Origin: DASVFB01 sp963815965
GTDB taxonomy: Bacteria; Actinomycetota; Thermoleophilia; Gaiellales; Gaiellaceae
NCBI GenBank assembly: GCA_963815965.1
Contig: CAWFIT010000011.1
Coordinates: forward strand, 1-64,000
Length of the DNA: 64,000 nt
Direction: 5' to 3'
Below the pieces are notes generated by a model, which was not told where the DNA came from, searched no databases, and saw nothing but the letters and a program-made list of their open reading frames with translations. Of this stretch, positions 44,521 through 52,960 are shown in pieces. The stretch's first letter is position 1. Every line of letters begins with the position of its first letter. The position numbers were made by a program, and so were the translations under genes.

Positions 44521-45329
44521 GGCTCCCCGGCGACTTCCCCGCGCACGTCGACACGATCGCGTGCGACCTCGACCGCACGCTGATCGCGGAGGACTACGTG
44601 CTGCGCCCGCGCACTCGCGCCGCGCTCGCCGCGGCACGCGAACGCGGGCTGCACGTGATCGTCGTAACCGGGCGCATGTTCCAGGCCGTGCGCCGCTACC
44701 TGACCGGTCCCGAGCCGGTCGTCTGCTACCAGGGCGCGGTCGTCGCGGATCCGGCGACGGGTGCGTTCCTCCGCCACGTGCCGATCCCGCTCGAGCTCGC
44801 ACGCGAGGGGATCGAGGCGATCCAGACCGCGGGCTACGGGCTGAACTGTTACGTCGACGACCAGCTGTACGTCGCGCGCCTCACCCCGGAGGCAGAGCAG
44901 TACGCGAGCTTCCAGCACATCGAGCTGCGCGTCGTGGGGCCGCTGCTCGACTGGCTCGAACGACCGCCGACGAAGCTCGTGGTCGTCGGCGACCCCGGCC
45001 GGTTGGACGAGCTTGGCACTGAACTGCGCGCGCAGTTCGACGGCAGGCTCTTCATCGCCAAGTCGCTGCCGTTCTTCCTCGAGCTCGCGCATCCCGATGT
45101 CTCGAAGGGATCCGGTCTGCAGTTCGTCGCCGACCGGCTCGGCTTCACGCCTGCAAGCACGGTTGCGTTCGGCGACGGCGAGAACGACCTGGAGCTGATC
45201 GACTGGGCGGGCTACGCCGTCGCCGTCGAGAACGCACATCCACTCGTAAAGAAGCGCGCCAACTTCGTGTGTCCCTCCGCAGAAGAAGAAGGTGTCGCAC
45301 AGGTGATTGAGGCATTCTTGGCGCGATGA
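44517..45329 (+). CDS. HAD-superfamily (Cof-type) phosphatase, CTG start likely
   Basis: The nucleophile motif DTIACDLDRTL lies upstream of the first ordinary start (GTG 44598), so the real start must be earlier. The only candidate is CTG 44517, overlapping the cytochrome stop as CTGA. Later motifs are VVTGRMF, KLVVVGD, the Lys in DVSKGSGLQF and the acidic pair FGDGENDLELI. It has a Cof-type C2 cap. Substrate is unknown. The stop overlaps the serS ATG. Confidence 0.85.
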   Translation: MRLPGDFPAHVDTIACDLDRTLIAEDYVLRPRTRAALAAARERGLHVIVVTGRMFQAVRRYLTGPEPVVCYQGAVVADPATGAFLRHVPIPLELAREGIEAIQTAGYGLNCYVDDQLYVARLTPEAEQYASFQHIELRVVGPLLDWLERPPTKLVVVGDPGRLDELGTELRAQFDGRLFIAKSLPFFLELAHPDVSKGSGLQFVADRLGFTPASTVAFGDGENDLELIDWAGYAVAVENAHPLVKKRANFVCPSAEEEGVAQVIEAFLAR

Positions 45330-46522
45330 TCGACATCCACGCCGCACGCCACGATCCCGCACGCTTTCGCGCAGCCCTCGCGCGGCGCGGCGCGGCCGAG
45401 TCCTTCGATGCGCTGATGGCGGCAGACGCGCGCTGGCGTGAGCTCGTGCCGCAGGTCGACGAGCTGCGCGCGCAACAGAAAGTGCAGGGAAAGCCGACGC
45501 CGGAGCAGCTCGAGGAGCTGAAGGCGCGCAAGGCGCGGCTGAGCGAGCTCGAGGTCGAGCTCGCCGCCGCCGAGGCGGAGCGCGACGCGGCGCTCGCGAA
45601 GGTGCCGAATCCGCCGCACGAGTCCGCCGCGGACGGAATGACGGAGGAGGACGGAGTCGAGATCAAGCGCTGGGGGGAGCCGCCGCAGCTCGCGGAGCCG
45701 AAGGAGCACACGGAGATCGGCCGCTTCGAGCTGGAGCGCGCAGCGAAGGTATCCGGCTCGCGCTTCGGTTTCCTCGTCGGCGACACCGCTCTCGTCGCGC
45801 TCGCGTTGTACCGGTTCGCCCTCGACCGGCTACAGCGCGAAGGCTTCACGACCGTCATTCCGCCCGTGCTCGTCCGCGAGGACGCGATGTATGGCACGGG
45901 TTTCTTCCCGTCGGACAAGAGCGACTACTACGAGATTCCGGCCGACGGTCTTTACCTCGTCGGCACGTCGGAGGTGCCGCTCGTCGCGATGCACATGGAC
46001 GAGATCCTCGACGCGCTTCCGATCCATTTCTGCGCGTTCTCGTCCTGCTTCCGGCGCGAGTCCGGCGCGGCGGGCCGCGACACGCGCGGGATGTTCCGTG
46101 TGCACCAGTTCCAGAAGGTCGAGATGGTCGTGTACACCGAGCCGGACAAGTCGTGGGACGAGCACAAGCGCATGCTCGCAATCGAGGAGTCGCTCATGCA
46201 GGAGCTCGGGATCCCGTATCGCGTCGTCAACACGGCGGCGGGCGACCTCTCGGCTGCGGCGGCGAAGCGCTACGACATCGAAGGCTGGTTCCCGTCGCAA
46301 GATCGCTATCGCGAGCTGACCTCGTGCTCGAACACGACGGACTACCAGGCGCGACGTTCGAAGATTCGCTACCGCGCGGGTGACAAGGCTCTCGAGACGC
46401 CGCACACGTTGAACGGAACCGCGGTGACGGACCGGTGGCTGCTCGCGTTGCTCGAGAACTTCCAGGGCGAAGTGCCGGACGCGTTGCAGCGCTTCGGCGC
46501 CCCAGCCCGCGTGACCAGGTGA
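45326..46522 (+). CDS. serS: Seryl-tRNA synthetase
   Basis: The 398-residue class II synthetase has an N-terminal coiled-coil tRNA-binding arm (about residues 30-100), motif 2 FRRESGAAGRDTRGMFRVHQ and motif 3 LNGTAVTDRWLLALLENFQ, with the serine pocket TSEVPLVAMH. It charges tRNA-Ser. A tRNA-Ser gene follows 30 bp downstream. The ATG overlaps the HAD stop (ATGA). Confidence 0.97.
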   Translation: MIDIHAARHDPARFRAALARRGAAESFDALMAADARWRELVPQVDELRAQQKVQGKPTPEQLEELKARKARLSELEVELAAAEAERDAALAKVPNPPHESAADGMTEEDGVEIKRWGEPPQLAEPKEHTEIGRFELERAAKVSGSRFGFLVGDTALVALALYRFALDRLQREGFTTVIPPVLVREDAMYGTGFFPSDKSDYYEIPADGLYLVGTSEVPLVAMHMDEILDALPIHFCAFSSCFRRESGAAGRDTRGMFRVHQFQKVEMVVYTEPDKSWDEHKRMLAIEESLMQELGIPYRVVNTAAGDLSAAAAKRYDIEGWFPSQDRYRELTSCSNTTDYQARRSKIRYRAGDKALETPHTLNGTAVTDRWLLALLENFQGEVPDALQRFGAPARVTR

Positions 46523-46552
46523 CGCTTCGTCACTTGGCTACGATCGTCGTTC

Positions 46553-46639
46553 GGCGGGGTGCCGGAGCGGCCGAACGGTGCGGTCTTGAAAACCGTTGAC
46601 GGCGCAAGCCGTCCGTGGGTTCGAATCCCACCCCCGCCG
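46553..46639 (+). tRNA. tRNA-Ser(UGA)
   Basis: A class II tRNA: acceptor GGCGGGG/CCCCGCC, anticodon loop CTTGAAA (anticodon UGA), long variable arm GACGGC/GCCGTC and T-arm GTGGG-TTCGAAT-CCCAC. It follows serS and is the target of the second integrated element. Confidence 0.96.
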
Positions 46640-46725
46640 CTCAACCAGGCCGTTTCTGGCTCAACCATGCGGGTTTGCGGTGTGCACGATTCGTGCACAC
46701 ACGGCGTCCGTGTTCGTCCGTGTTC

Positions 46726-46755
46726 GTGCGCCATTTTCCGATGGAACTGGCGCAC
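46726..46755. repeat. Inverted TGGCGCAC sites, left end of relic
   Basis: GTGCGCCA at 46726-46733 and TGGCGCAC at 46748-46755 are inverted copies. The same motif recurs twice at 47960-47982 by the right end. Confidence 0.55.
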
Positions 46756-46823
46756 GGGACCGGCGACGTTTCCCGGCGATTAGAGCCCTTGGCCCGGTTG
46801 CTCGTGTGGCGTTACAGGCGTTC

Positions 46824-46950
46824 TCAGCGTCTTGAGTCGGCTACACCGGTTCGACGAACGGCGGTCACGAGCATCGCCGGATTGGGCGGCTGGCCGTCAG
46901 GCAGCTGGAGCAGGTACTTGAACACCGGCTGCGATCCTCGCACGTTCCGC
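46824..46950 (-). pseudogene. Fragment of attachment-proximal small protein
   Basis: The reading frame holds FKYLLQLPDGQPPNPAMLVT then AVRRTGVADSRR and stops at 46824. It matches the first 25 residues of the small protein at 34906-35108 at most positions and lies in the same relation to its tRNA. The C-terminal half is absent. Confidence 0.5.
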
Positions 46951-47239
46951 ATTCCGAACTCGATACCGATACTGACCCGATACGTAGTTCCCCCTATTAC
47001 TTCCCGTCCACGACGTGGGAACTTCGATTGATTCGGGGGGCACGGTTGAGACCGCGGCCGCAACGGCCTCGCAGTCACAGCTCCTCAGCTTGCCCTTCTC
47101 CCCGAAGGCAGAGGAGTCGCCCCCCGAATTTCTACGTGATGCCGTGACCAGGCCGTGTGCCCGCGATCGCCCCCGCCGATTGAGCCGCGACCTCCGATCG
47201 CCGGCAACCCTCTGAGCGCCCACGGATCACCCGGCAAGC

Positions 47240-47702
47240 GCTGGCTCACCCCGGGGAGCTGCATGTCGAGCGGTCATACGATCCCACGGCTCGCGAGTAT
47301 GTCGAGCCGAAGTCACGCGCGGCCGTCGCCGCGTCCCGATCGCGGCGGTGCTGCGGAAGATCCTGCGCGAACTCGCGTTGGTGAGCGACCGTCCGACCTG
47401 AGGCGCTCGTGTTCGGTGAGACCGCCGTGAAGGTGTTCGACTACGACGCCGTCGTCGCTCGCGCCCGTGCCGGCTGGGCCGAGGCGAAGTTGGAGCCAAT
47501 CGGCCTCCACGCGGCGAGGCACACAGCAGCGTCGGTGATGATCGCCGCAGGCGTGAACGTCAAGGCTCTGAGTGAGTTCTTGGGTCACGCGAGCATCACG
47601 ATCACGCTCGACCGGTACGGGCATCTGCTGCCCGGTTCGATCGCGGAGGCGACGACGCTGCTCGACGCCTATCTCGACCGCCGTTCCTCAAGCGTCTGCT
47701 GA
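47240..47702 (+). pseudogene. Integrase C-terminal remnant
   Basis: Across two indels the sequence reads LHVERSYDPTAREYVEPKSR, VPIAAVLRKILRELALVSDR, then from 47409 intact to the end: LHAARHTAASVMIAAGVNVK, EFLGHASITITLDRYGHLLP. The Arg/His box, second His and catalytic Tyr of a tyrosine recombinase are present, but the N-terminal half with the first Arg is missing. It was the recombinase of the tRNA-Ser(UGA) element. Confidence 0.85.
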
Positions 47703-47796
47703 TCGACATTCGGGGTCGACACCGACGCCGGATCAGTGTGTTCCCCGATGGAGCTGGCGACCGAACGGATGATCGTCTCCAGCAAAGGAGGACACA

Positions 47797-47958
47797 ATGA
47801 CGATCTTCTTCGTCATCATCGTGATGGCCTTCGTCGTGGCGGTGCTCGGACTCGTCGCGTTTGCGCTCTTCGAGTTGACCCCTCTCGCTCGGTCTGAGAA
47901 TCCGTACCGCGATCCCACGACGGGCAGTCGGCGATGGGAGAGCCCGCACCTCGACTGA
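47797..47958 (+). CDS. 53-residue single-span membrane protein
   Basis: ATG 47797 has an excellent ribosome site (AAAGGAGG, 47785-47792). The peptide begins MTIFFVIIVMAFVVAVLGLV, a membrane helix, and continues ALFELTPLARSENPYRDPTT to a polar tail ending HLD. Function is unknown. It is the only intact gene of the relic element. Confidence 0.6.
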   Translation: MTIFFVIIVMAFVVAVLGLVAFALFELTPLARSENPYRDPTTGSRRWESPHLD

Positions 47959-48016
47959 GAACTGGCGCATCAACTGGCGCACAGCGGGCGAAGTCGCTGC
48001 AAATCCCGGTATCCCG

Positions 48017-48078
48017 GCGGTCTTGTAAACCGTTGACGGCGCAAGCCGTCCGTGGGTTCGAATCCCAACCCCGCCGCT
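48017..48078 (+). repeat. tRNA-Ser(UGA) 3' copy, right attachment site
   Basis: This repeats the tRNA 3' half, with A to T in the anticodon loop and C to A at the end of the T-stem. It lacks the 5' half, so it is not a functional tRNA. Confidence 0.85.
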
Positions 48079-48079
48079 T

Positions 48080-48730
48080 CTACCTCCCGGGTAGCACGTA
48101 GAACGCGACCGCCGCGTACTGCAGACCGACGGCGGCGATCACGAGTGCATGGAACAGCTCGTGGTATCCGAAGACGGCCGGCGACGGATTCGGACGGCCC
48201 AGCGCGTACACGATGGCGCCGGCCGTGTAGAGCAGCCCGCCGGCGGCGACGAAGAGAAGTCCGTCCACGCCGATTCGCTCGGTGATCTCCGGCATCGCGG
48301 CAATGCTCGCCCAACCGAGTGCGAGCGCGAGCGACGCCGACAGCCACTTCGGTGCGCCGACCCAGAACAGCTTGACGAGGATCGCGACGGCCGCGCCGCT
48401 CCAGACGATCGCGAGCATCGTGACCTGCCACGCGCCGTCGAGAACGAGCAGGCCGAAGGGCGTATACGTCGCCGCGATCAGCCCGTACACGGTGGCGTGG
48501 TCGAGGCGCGCGAGCCAGCGGCGCACTGCGGGCCGCCACGTGATCACGTGGTAGAAGCCGCTCACCGCGAACATCGCGGTGACCGCTGCGCCGAACACGA
48601 TCGCCGAGACGAGCGCCGCGTCGCTGTTTCCGACGAACGCCAGCGGAATCGCGAGGCCGGCTGCGACCGGAAACATCGAGAGATGCGACACGCCGCGCAA
48701 GCGAGGGCGTAATGCCGGGGTCATGGGCAT
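48080..48730 (-). CDS. PAQR/hemolysin III family membrane protein
   Basis: The 216-residue protein has seven hydrophobic segments and the family signatures VSGFYHVITW, LDHATVYGLIAATYTPF and the C-terminal FGYHELFHALVI with metal-binding His residues. PAQR proteins are membrane hydrolases or receptors. Its stop lies 2 bp past the relic element's repeat, so integration left it intact. Confidence 0.92.
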   Translation of the reverse strand: MPMTPALRPRLRGVSHLSMFPVAAGLAIPLAFVGNSDAALVSAIVFGAAVTAMFAVSGFYHVITWRPAVRRWLARLDHATVYGLIAATYTPFGLLVLDGAWQVTMLAIVWSGAAVAILVKLFWVGAPKWLSASLALALGWASIAAMPEITERIGVDGLLFVAAGGLLYTAGAIVYALGRPNPSPAVFGYHELFHALVIAAVGLQYAAVAFYVLPGR

Positions 48731-48768
48731 CGGTTCAAGAATACTGCGTCTCCGTTAGCGTCTTCAAC

Positions 48769-49497
48769 GTGGAGCTCGCGCTCGTCGCCGCGTGGTGCTT
48801 CCTCGTCGCGGTCGCAGGTGGCGCTGTCGGGCTCGTGCTCGGGAACATCAGGCTGCCGCTGATCGTCCTCGTCGCCACGAACCCAGCGGCCGGCGCAGGC
48901 GCGAACATCGGCATCTCGGGGGTCTCTGCGCTGACGGCGGCGGTCGCGCACATCCGCGCTGGGCGCATCGACTGGCGACTCGTCGCCTGGCTGACACCGC
49001 CTTCGATGGTGGGCGCGATCGTGGGCGGGTACCTGTCTGGGAAGGTTCCGCAGGAGGCCTTCCTCGCGACAATCGGGGTCGTCCTTCTGCTCATGGCGGT
49101 CGACCTGCTGCGGCCCCGACAGCCCGCGCCTTCACGGCGGATGACTCCTTCGGAAACCGTGCTGATCGGCGGCGGCATCGGCCTGCTCGGCGGCTTCGTC
49201 GGCCTGATCCTCGGCTCGCTGCGCCTGCCCGCGATGCTGCGGATGGGCGAGCCGCTCGCCGCCGCAATCGGAACGAACGTCACGGTCGGCTTCTTCGTCG
49301 GCGCCGCCGGCGTCTTCGGACACCTGCCGGGCGGCGTCGACTGGACGCTGCTTGCCGTCGGCGCAGCGGCGTCCGTCCCCGGGGCGTTGCTCGGTGCTCG
49401 GCTCACCGGCCGTCTCCCGGAGGCGCAGCTGAAGCGCGCGATCGCGGGCATCCTCGTCGTCGCGGGGATCGCGCTGCTCGTGCAGGCATTCGTCTGA
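48769..49497 (+). CDS. TauE/SafE-type anion permease
   Basis: From GTG 48769 the 242-residue protein has about eight helices and two related halves (VAGGAVGLVLGNIRLPLIVL and GLLGGFVGLILGSLRLPAML), the TauE/SafE duplication. It likely exports sulfite or organosulfonates; substrate is unknown. The stretch CCGTTAGCGT 9-18 bp before the GTG recurs before the next gene and may be a -10 element of short-leader mRNAs. Confidence 0.88.
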   Translation: MELALVAAWCFLVAVAGGAVGLVLGNIRLPLIVLVATNPAAGAGANIGISGVSALTAAVAHIRAGRIDWRLVAWLTPPSMVGAIVGGYLSGKVPQEAFLATIGVVLLLMAVDLLRPRQPAPSRRMTPSETVLIGGGIGLLGGFVGLILGSLRLPAMLRMGEPLAAAIGTNVTVGFFVGAAGVFGHLPGGVDWTLLAVGAAASVPGALLGARLTGRLPEAQLKRAIAGILVVAGIALLVQAFV

Positions 49498-49514
49498 CCG
49501 TTAGCGTTGTCTCC

Positions 49515-49988
49515 GTGCCGACCGGCGAGGAGCTGCGTTCGCTCATGCGACTGTTCCCCGCAGGGGTCTGTGTCGTGAGCACAGACGCGCACGGTGACCG
49601 CCTCGCCGTCACCGTCGGCTCCCTCGTCTCGCTGTCGCTCGACCCACCTCTCGTAGGCATGTCGATCGGGCGAGAGCTCGGTTTGCACGAACTGCTGCGA
49701 AGTGCGGGTACGTTCGGCGTCTCGATCCTGCGCGGCGACCAGGCGCACGTGGCCGCGCATTTCGCCCGCGGCGCGCCGCCGATTGTTTTGTGGGACGGCG
49801 TGGCTATGCGGGACGGCGTCACAGGCGCACCGCTGCTGGCCGACGCGCTGGCCTGGATCGAGTGCCGAATCTGGGCCGAACATCCAACGGGGGACCACAC
49901 GATCTTCGTCGGCGAGGTCGTTGCGCTCGAACAAGGCGAACCGGGCCCTGCGCTCGCCTATCGCGAGCACGGCTATCACGCCGTGTGA
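49515..49988 (+). CDS. Flavin reductase domain protein
   Basis: The 157-residue protein fits the FMN-binding split-barrel flavin reductases (MRLFPAGVCVVSTDAHGDRL, SLVSLSLDPPLVGMSIGREL, GTFGVSILRGDQAHVAAHFA, HTIFVGEVV). It would reduce FMN/FAD with NAD(P)H for a monooxygenase. GTG 49515 is the start. The stop overlaps the HAD gene start (GTGA). Confidence 0.9.
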   Translation: MPTGEELRSLMRLFPAGVCVVSTDAHGDRLAVTVGSLVSLSLDPPLVGMSIGRELGLHELLRSAGTFGVSILRGDQAHVAAHFARGAPPIVLWDGVAMRDGVTGAPLLADALAWIECRIWAEHPTGDHTIFVGEVVALEQGEPGPALAYREHGYHAV

Positions 49989-50653
49989 TCGTTGTGTCTT
50001 CGGCCATCACAGCCGTCGTTCTGGACATGGACGGCGTCCTTATCGACTCGGAGCAGCTGTGGGACGAGGTACGCGAGCAACTCGCGCGCGAGCGCGGCGG
50101 CCGTTGGCACGAGCGCGCCCAGGCGGACATGATGGGAATGAGCTCGACCGAGTGGTCCCGATACATGCACGACGTGATCGGGCTCGCCGAGCCGCCCGGG
50201 GAGATCAACCGGGAGGTCGTGCGGCGTCTACTCGCGCGCTACCGGGAGTCGCTGCCGCTCATGCCAGGGGTCGTCGAGGCAGTCGAGCGACTGGCGGCGC
50301 GATGGCCGCTAGGCCTCGCATCGTCGTCGAACCGCGAGGTGATCGACACGGTGCTCGAGCTCGCGGGCATCGCGCATCTCTTCCGCGCGACCGTGTCCTC
50401 AGAGGAAGTCGAGCACGGCAAGCCGGCACCCGACGTCTACCTCGAGGCCGCGCGACTGCTCGGCATCGACCCCACCAGCTGCGCCGCCGTCGAGGATTCC
50501 GCGAACGGGATTCGTTCGGCACGCGCAGCCGGCATGCGCGTGATCGCGATCCCGAACCCGCGTTACCCGCCGAGCCAGGACGTGCTCGCGCTCGCCGACG
50601 TCGTCCTGCACTCGCTCGACGAGCTGACGCCTGAGCGCGTCAGCGCTTCATGA
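49985..50653 (+). CDS. HAD phosphatase, beta-phosphoglucomutase-like
   Basis: The 222-residue protein has the nucleophile motif VVLDMDGVLIDSE, the cap, LASSSNREVIDTVLE, the Lys in EEVEHGKPAPDVYL and the acidic pair VEDSANGIRSA. It likely hydrolyses a sugar phosphate or other small phosphate ester. It is translationally coupled to the flavin reductase and overlaps the convergent methyltransferase end by 14 bp. Confidence 0.93.
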   Translation: MIVVSSAITAVVLDMDGVLIDSEQLWDEVREQLARERGGRWHERAQADMMGMSSTEWSRYMHDVIGLAEPPGEINREVVRRLLARYRESLPLMPGVVEAVERLAARWPLGLASSSNREVIDTVLELAGIAHLFRATVSSEEVEHGKPAPDVYLEAARLLGIDPTSCAAVEDSANGIRSARAAGMRVIAIPNPRYPPSQDVLALADVVLHSLDELTPERVSAS

Positions 50654-51266
50654 TCAGCAGCATCCCGTCGCGCACGGTCAAGAGCACGCACTGGACGCGG
50701 GAATCGTTCCGAACGCGCTCGTTGAATGCGTGCATCACCTCGGCCGTATCCTCCGCGAGCACCTGTCCGTCGCGCAGCGCGTTGTCGGCGATGATGAGGC
50801 CGCCGTCGGCGAGCTTCGGCAGCACCGCCTCGTAGTAGTCGATGTAGCCAGACTTTTCGGCGTCGATGAAGACGAGGTCGAACGGGCCCTCGAGCTGGGC
50901 GATCGTCTCGATGCCCGGACCGAGCCGGTACTCGATGCGGTCGGCCAACCCAGCCTCCTCGGCGTAGCGCTGCGCGATCGCAGTCGTCTCCGGGTTGACG
51001 TCGCACGAGATCACGTGACCGCCGTCGGACAGACCGCGCGCCATCGACAACGACGAGTAGCCCGTGAAGGTTCCTAGCTCGAGCACTCGCTTTGCGCCCA
51101 CCAGCCGCACGAGGAACTCGAGGAAACGGCCCTCGACCTCGCCGACCATCATCTGCGGTATCGACGTCTTCTCGTGCGTCTCCGCCGCGAGGCGCTCGTA
51201 CAGCTCGCCGCTCGGAGTCGTGTGCGCTTCTGCGTACGCGTCGGCCTTCGGATCGACCAGGTTCAC
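50640..51266 (-). CDS. Cation-dependent O-methyltransferase
   Basis: The 208-residue protein is a class I methyltransferase of the catechol/caffeoyl-CoA type: VLELGTFTGYSSLSMARGL (SAM site), ISCDVNPETTAIAQ, and metal-site residues in LVFIDAEKSGYIDYYEAVLP and IIADNAL. GTG 51266 overlaps the fabF stop (GTGA), so the two form an operon. Confidence 0.9.
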   Translation of the reverse strand: MNLVDPKADAYAEAHTTPSGELYERLAAETHEKTSIPQMMVGEVEGRFLEFLVRLVGAKRVLELGTFTGYSSLSMARGLSDGGHVISCDVNPETTAIAQRYAEEAGLADRIEYRLGPGIETIAQLEGPFDLVFIDAEKSGYIDYYEAVLPKLADGGLIIADNALRDGQVLAEDTAEVMHAFNERVRNDSRVQCVLLTVRDGMLLIMKR

Positions 51267-52495
51267 GTTTCGTACCTCCCAAGCAACACGCACCCGTTGT
51301 GCCCGCCGAGCCCCATCGCGTTCGACAGCGCAACGTCCACCTGCGCGCGGCGTGCTTCGTTCGGCACGTAGTCGAGATCGCATTCCGGATCCGGGTGCTG
51401 GTAGTTGATCGTCGGCGGGATGATCCCTTCCTTCACAGCAAGAACGCACATCATGGCCTCGATCGCCCCGGCGGCGCCGAAGCAATGCCCAGTCATCGAC
51501 TTCGTCGACGACACCGTGAGCTCGTACGCGTGCGCACCGAAGACGTCCTTGATCGCGCGCGTCTCGGCCGCGTCGCCGAGCGGCGTCGACGTCCCGTGGG
51601 CGTTGATGTAGCCCACGCGCTCGGGCGCGACGTCGGCTCGCCGCAACGCCGCGCGCATCATCTCCGAGACGCCGACGGACTCGGGATCCGGCTGCGCCAT
51701 GTGGTGCGCGTCGTTCGACGCGCCGTAGCCGAGCACCTCGGCGTAGATCGTCGCGCCGCGCGCACGGGCGGCGTCGAGGTCCTCGAGCAGGAGCACGCAC
51801 GCACCCTCGCCCATCACGAAGCCTGCGCGCGTCGCGTCGAATGGCCGCGACGCGTGCGGTGGATGCTCGTCCTCGACCGCGAGCCCGCGCATCGCGCAGA
51901 ACCCGGCGAGGATCAGCGGGTGCATGCAGGCCTCTGTGCCGCCCGCGAGGACGACATCCGCGTCGCCGCGCTTGATCAGCTCCGCGGCCTCGCCGACCGC
52001 GTGCGAGCCGGTCGCGCAGGCCGAGACGACGGCGTAGTTCGGGCCGCGGATGCCGAGCGTGATCGCCACTTGCCCGCTCGCCGAGTCGACGAGGACGTTC
52101 TGCAGAAAGAACGGCGACACGCGATCCGAGCCGCGCTCGCGTAGCACGTCTCCCTGCTCCAGCAGCCCGGTGACTCCGCCGATCGCGGAGCCGAGAACGA
52201 TCCCGACGCGCGTTGGGTCGAAGCCGTCCAGACGCGCGTCAGCAACCGCCTCCTGCGCAGCAGCCACCGCAAGCACGACGTTCCGCTCCAGCCGGCGCGC
52301 CTCCTTCGGCGGCACCACGCTCGCGGGATCGAAGTCCTTCACCTCCGCGGCGATGCGCACGGGGAACCCGCTCGCGTCGAAGGAGTTGATCCAGTCGATC
52401 CCGCTCTGCCCTGCGAGCGCCGCTTGCCATGTCGACGGCGCGTCGTTGCCGAGCGGCGTGACCGCACCGAGCCCGGTGACGACGACCCTGCGCAC
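51263..52495 (-). CDS. fabF: 3-oxoacyl-ACP synthase II
   Basis: The 410-residue condensing enzyme has the catalytic Cys in SACATGSHAV, His in INAHGTSTPLGD and His in GHCFGAAGAIEA, and the usual end HNGCVLLGRYET. It elongates fatty acyl chains with malonyl-ACP. It stands alone with the methyltransferase, away from other fab genes, so a specialised lipid or polyketide role is possible. Confidence 0.95.
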   Translation of the reverse strand: MRRVVVTGLGAVTPLGNDAPSTWQAALAGQSGIDWINSFDASGFPVRIAAEVKDFDPASVVPPKEARRLERNVVLAVAAAQEAVADARLDGFDPTRVGIVLGSAIGGVTGLLEQGDVLRERGSDRVSPFFLQNVLVDSASGQVAITLGIRGPNYAVVSACATGSHAVGEAAELIKRGDADVVLAGGTEACMHPLILAGFCAMRGLAVEDEHPPHASRPFDATRAGFVMGEGACVLLLEDLDAARARGATIYAEVLGYGASNDAHHMAQPDPESVGVSEMMRAALRRADVAPERVGYINAHGTSTPLGDAAETRAIKDVFGAHAYELTVSSTKSMTGHCFGAAGAIEAMMCVLAVKEGIIPPTINYQHPDPECDLDYVPNEARRAQVDVALSNAMGLGGHNGCVLLGRYET

Positions 52496-52598
52496 GAGAC
52501 GCTCAGCTTAGACACGCCTAGGTTTGTGAAGGTATAGCGCCGGGTACCGACCGAAGCGTGTCCGACCTCGACGGGTGGGTCCACGAAGGAGGTAACAG

Positions 52599-52907
52599 AT
52601 GGCTTCAGCCGCCGCGTCCGTGCGCGCCGGCGTCCAGCCCGGACTGGTCTTCTTTCACTCGAGCGTGTCCGGCGCCTGCCGGCGCGTCGAGGGATTCCTT
52701 GCTCAGGTTCTGCAGCGACGACAGAACCACGAGACGTTCAAGCTCTACCGCGTCGCCCAGGAGGATCGGCCAGACCTCGTGGAACGTTTCGGGATCACGA
52801 CCATGCCAACCCTCGTCGTTGTCGAGGGAAAGGTCGTGCGCGCAACGCTCGAGCGCCCACGCGGATGCCGTGAGATCGAGCTCTTCCTCGCACCCTGGCT
52901 GAATTGA
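52599..52907 (+). CDS. Thioredoxin-fold protein without CxxC
   Basis: The 102-residue protein shows FFHSSVSGACRRVEGFLAQV in place of the WCGPC active site and the cis-Pro turn FGITTMPTLVVVEGKVV. Only one cysteine stands at the active-site turn (SGAC), so it may act as a monothiol or as a binding protein. ATG 52599 follows GAAGGAGG. Confidence 0.75.
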   Translation: MASAAASVRAGVQPGLVFFHSSVSGACRRVEGFLAQVLQRRQNHETFKLYRVAQEDRPDLVERFGITTMPTLVVVEGKVVRATLERPRGCREIELFLAPWLN

Positions 52908-52960
52908 CTCGAAGAGCCGCCGAGACCCCGCGGTTCACCTCTCTGTAGCGTTCGTCGGGC

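Larger units (their letters stand above)
46580..48078. mobile_element. Relic element in tRNA-Ser(UGA), about 1.5 kb
   Basis: A 62-bp repeat of the tRNA 3' half (46580-46641) recurs at 48017-48078 with two mismatches and starts in the anticodon stem. Between them lie a small-protein fragment like that of the first element, a broken integrase C-terminus and a 53-codon membrane peptide gene. TGGCGCAC motifs occur at 46726-46733 (reverse), 46748-46755, and as AACTGGCGCA at 47960-47969 and 47972-47981, which look like arm sites. It is a deletion remnant. Confidence 0.8.

Noticed and set aside
48017..48078. A second tRNA-Ser gene
   Set aside because: It lacks the acceptor 5' strand and the D-arm, so it is an attachment copy.
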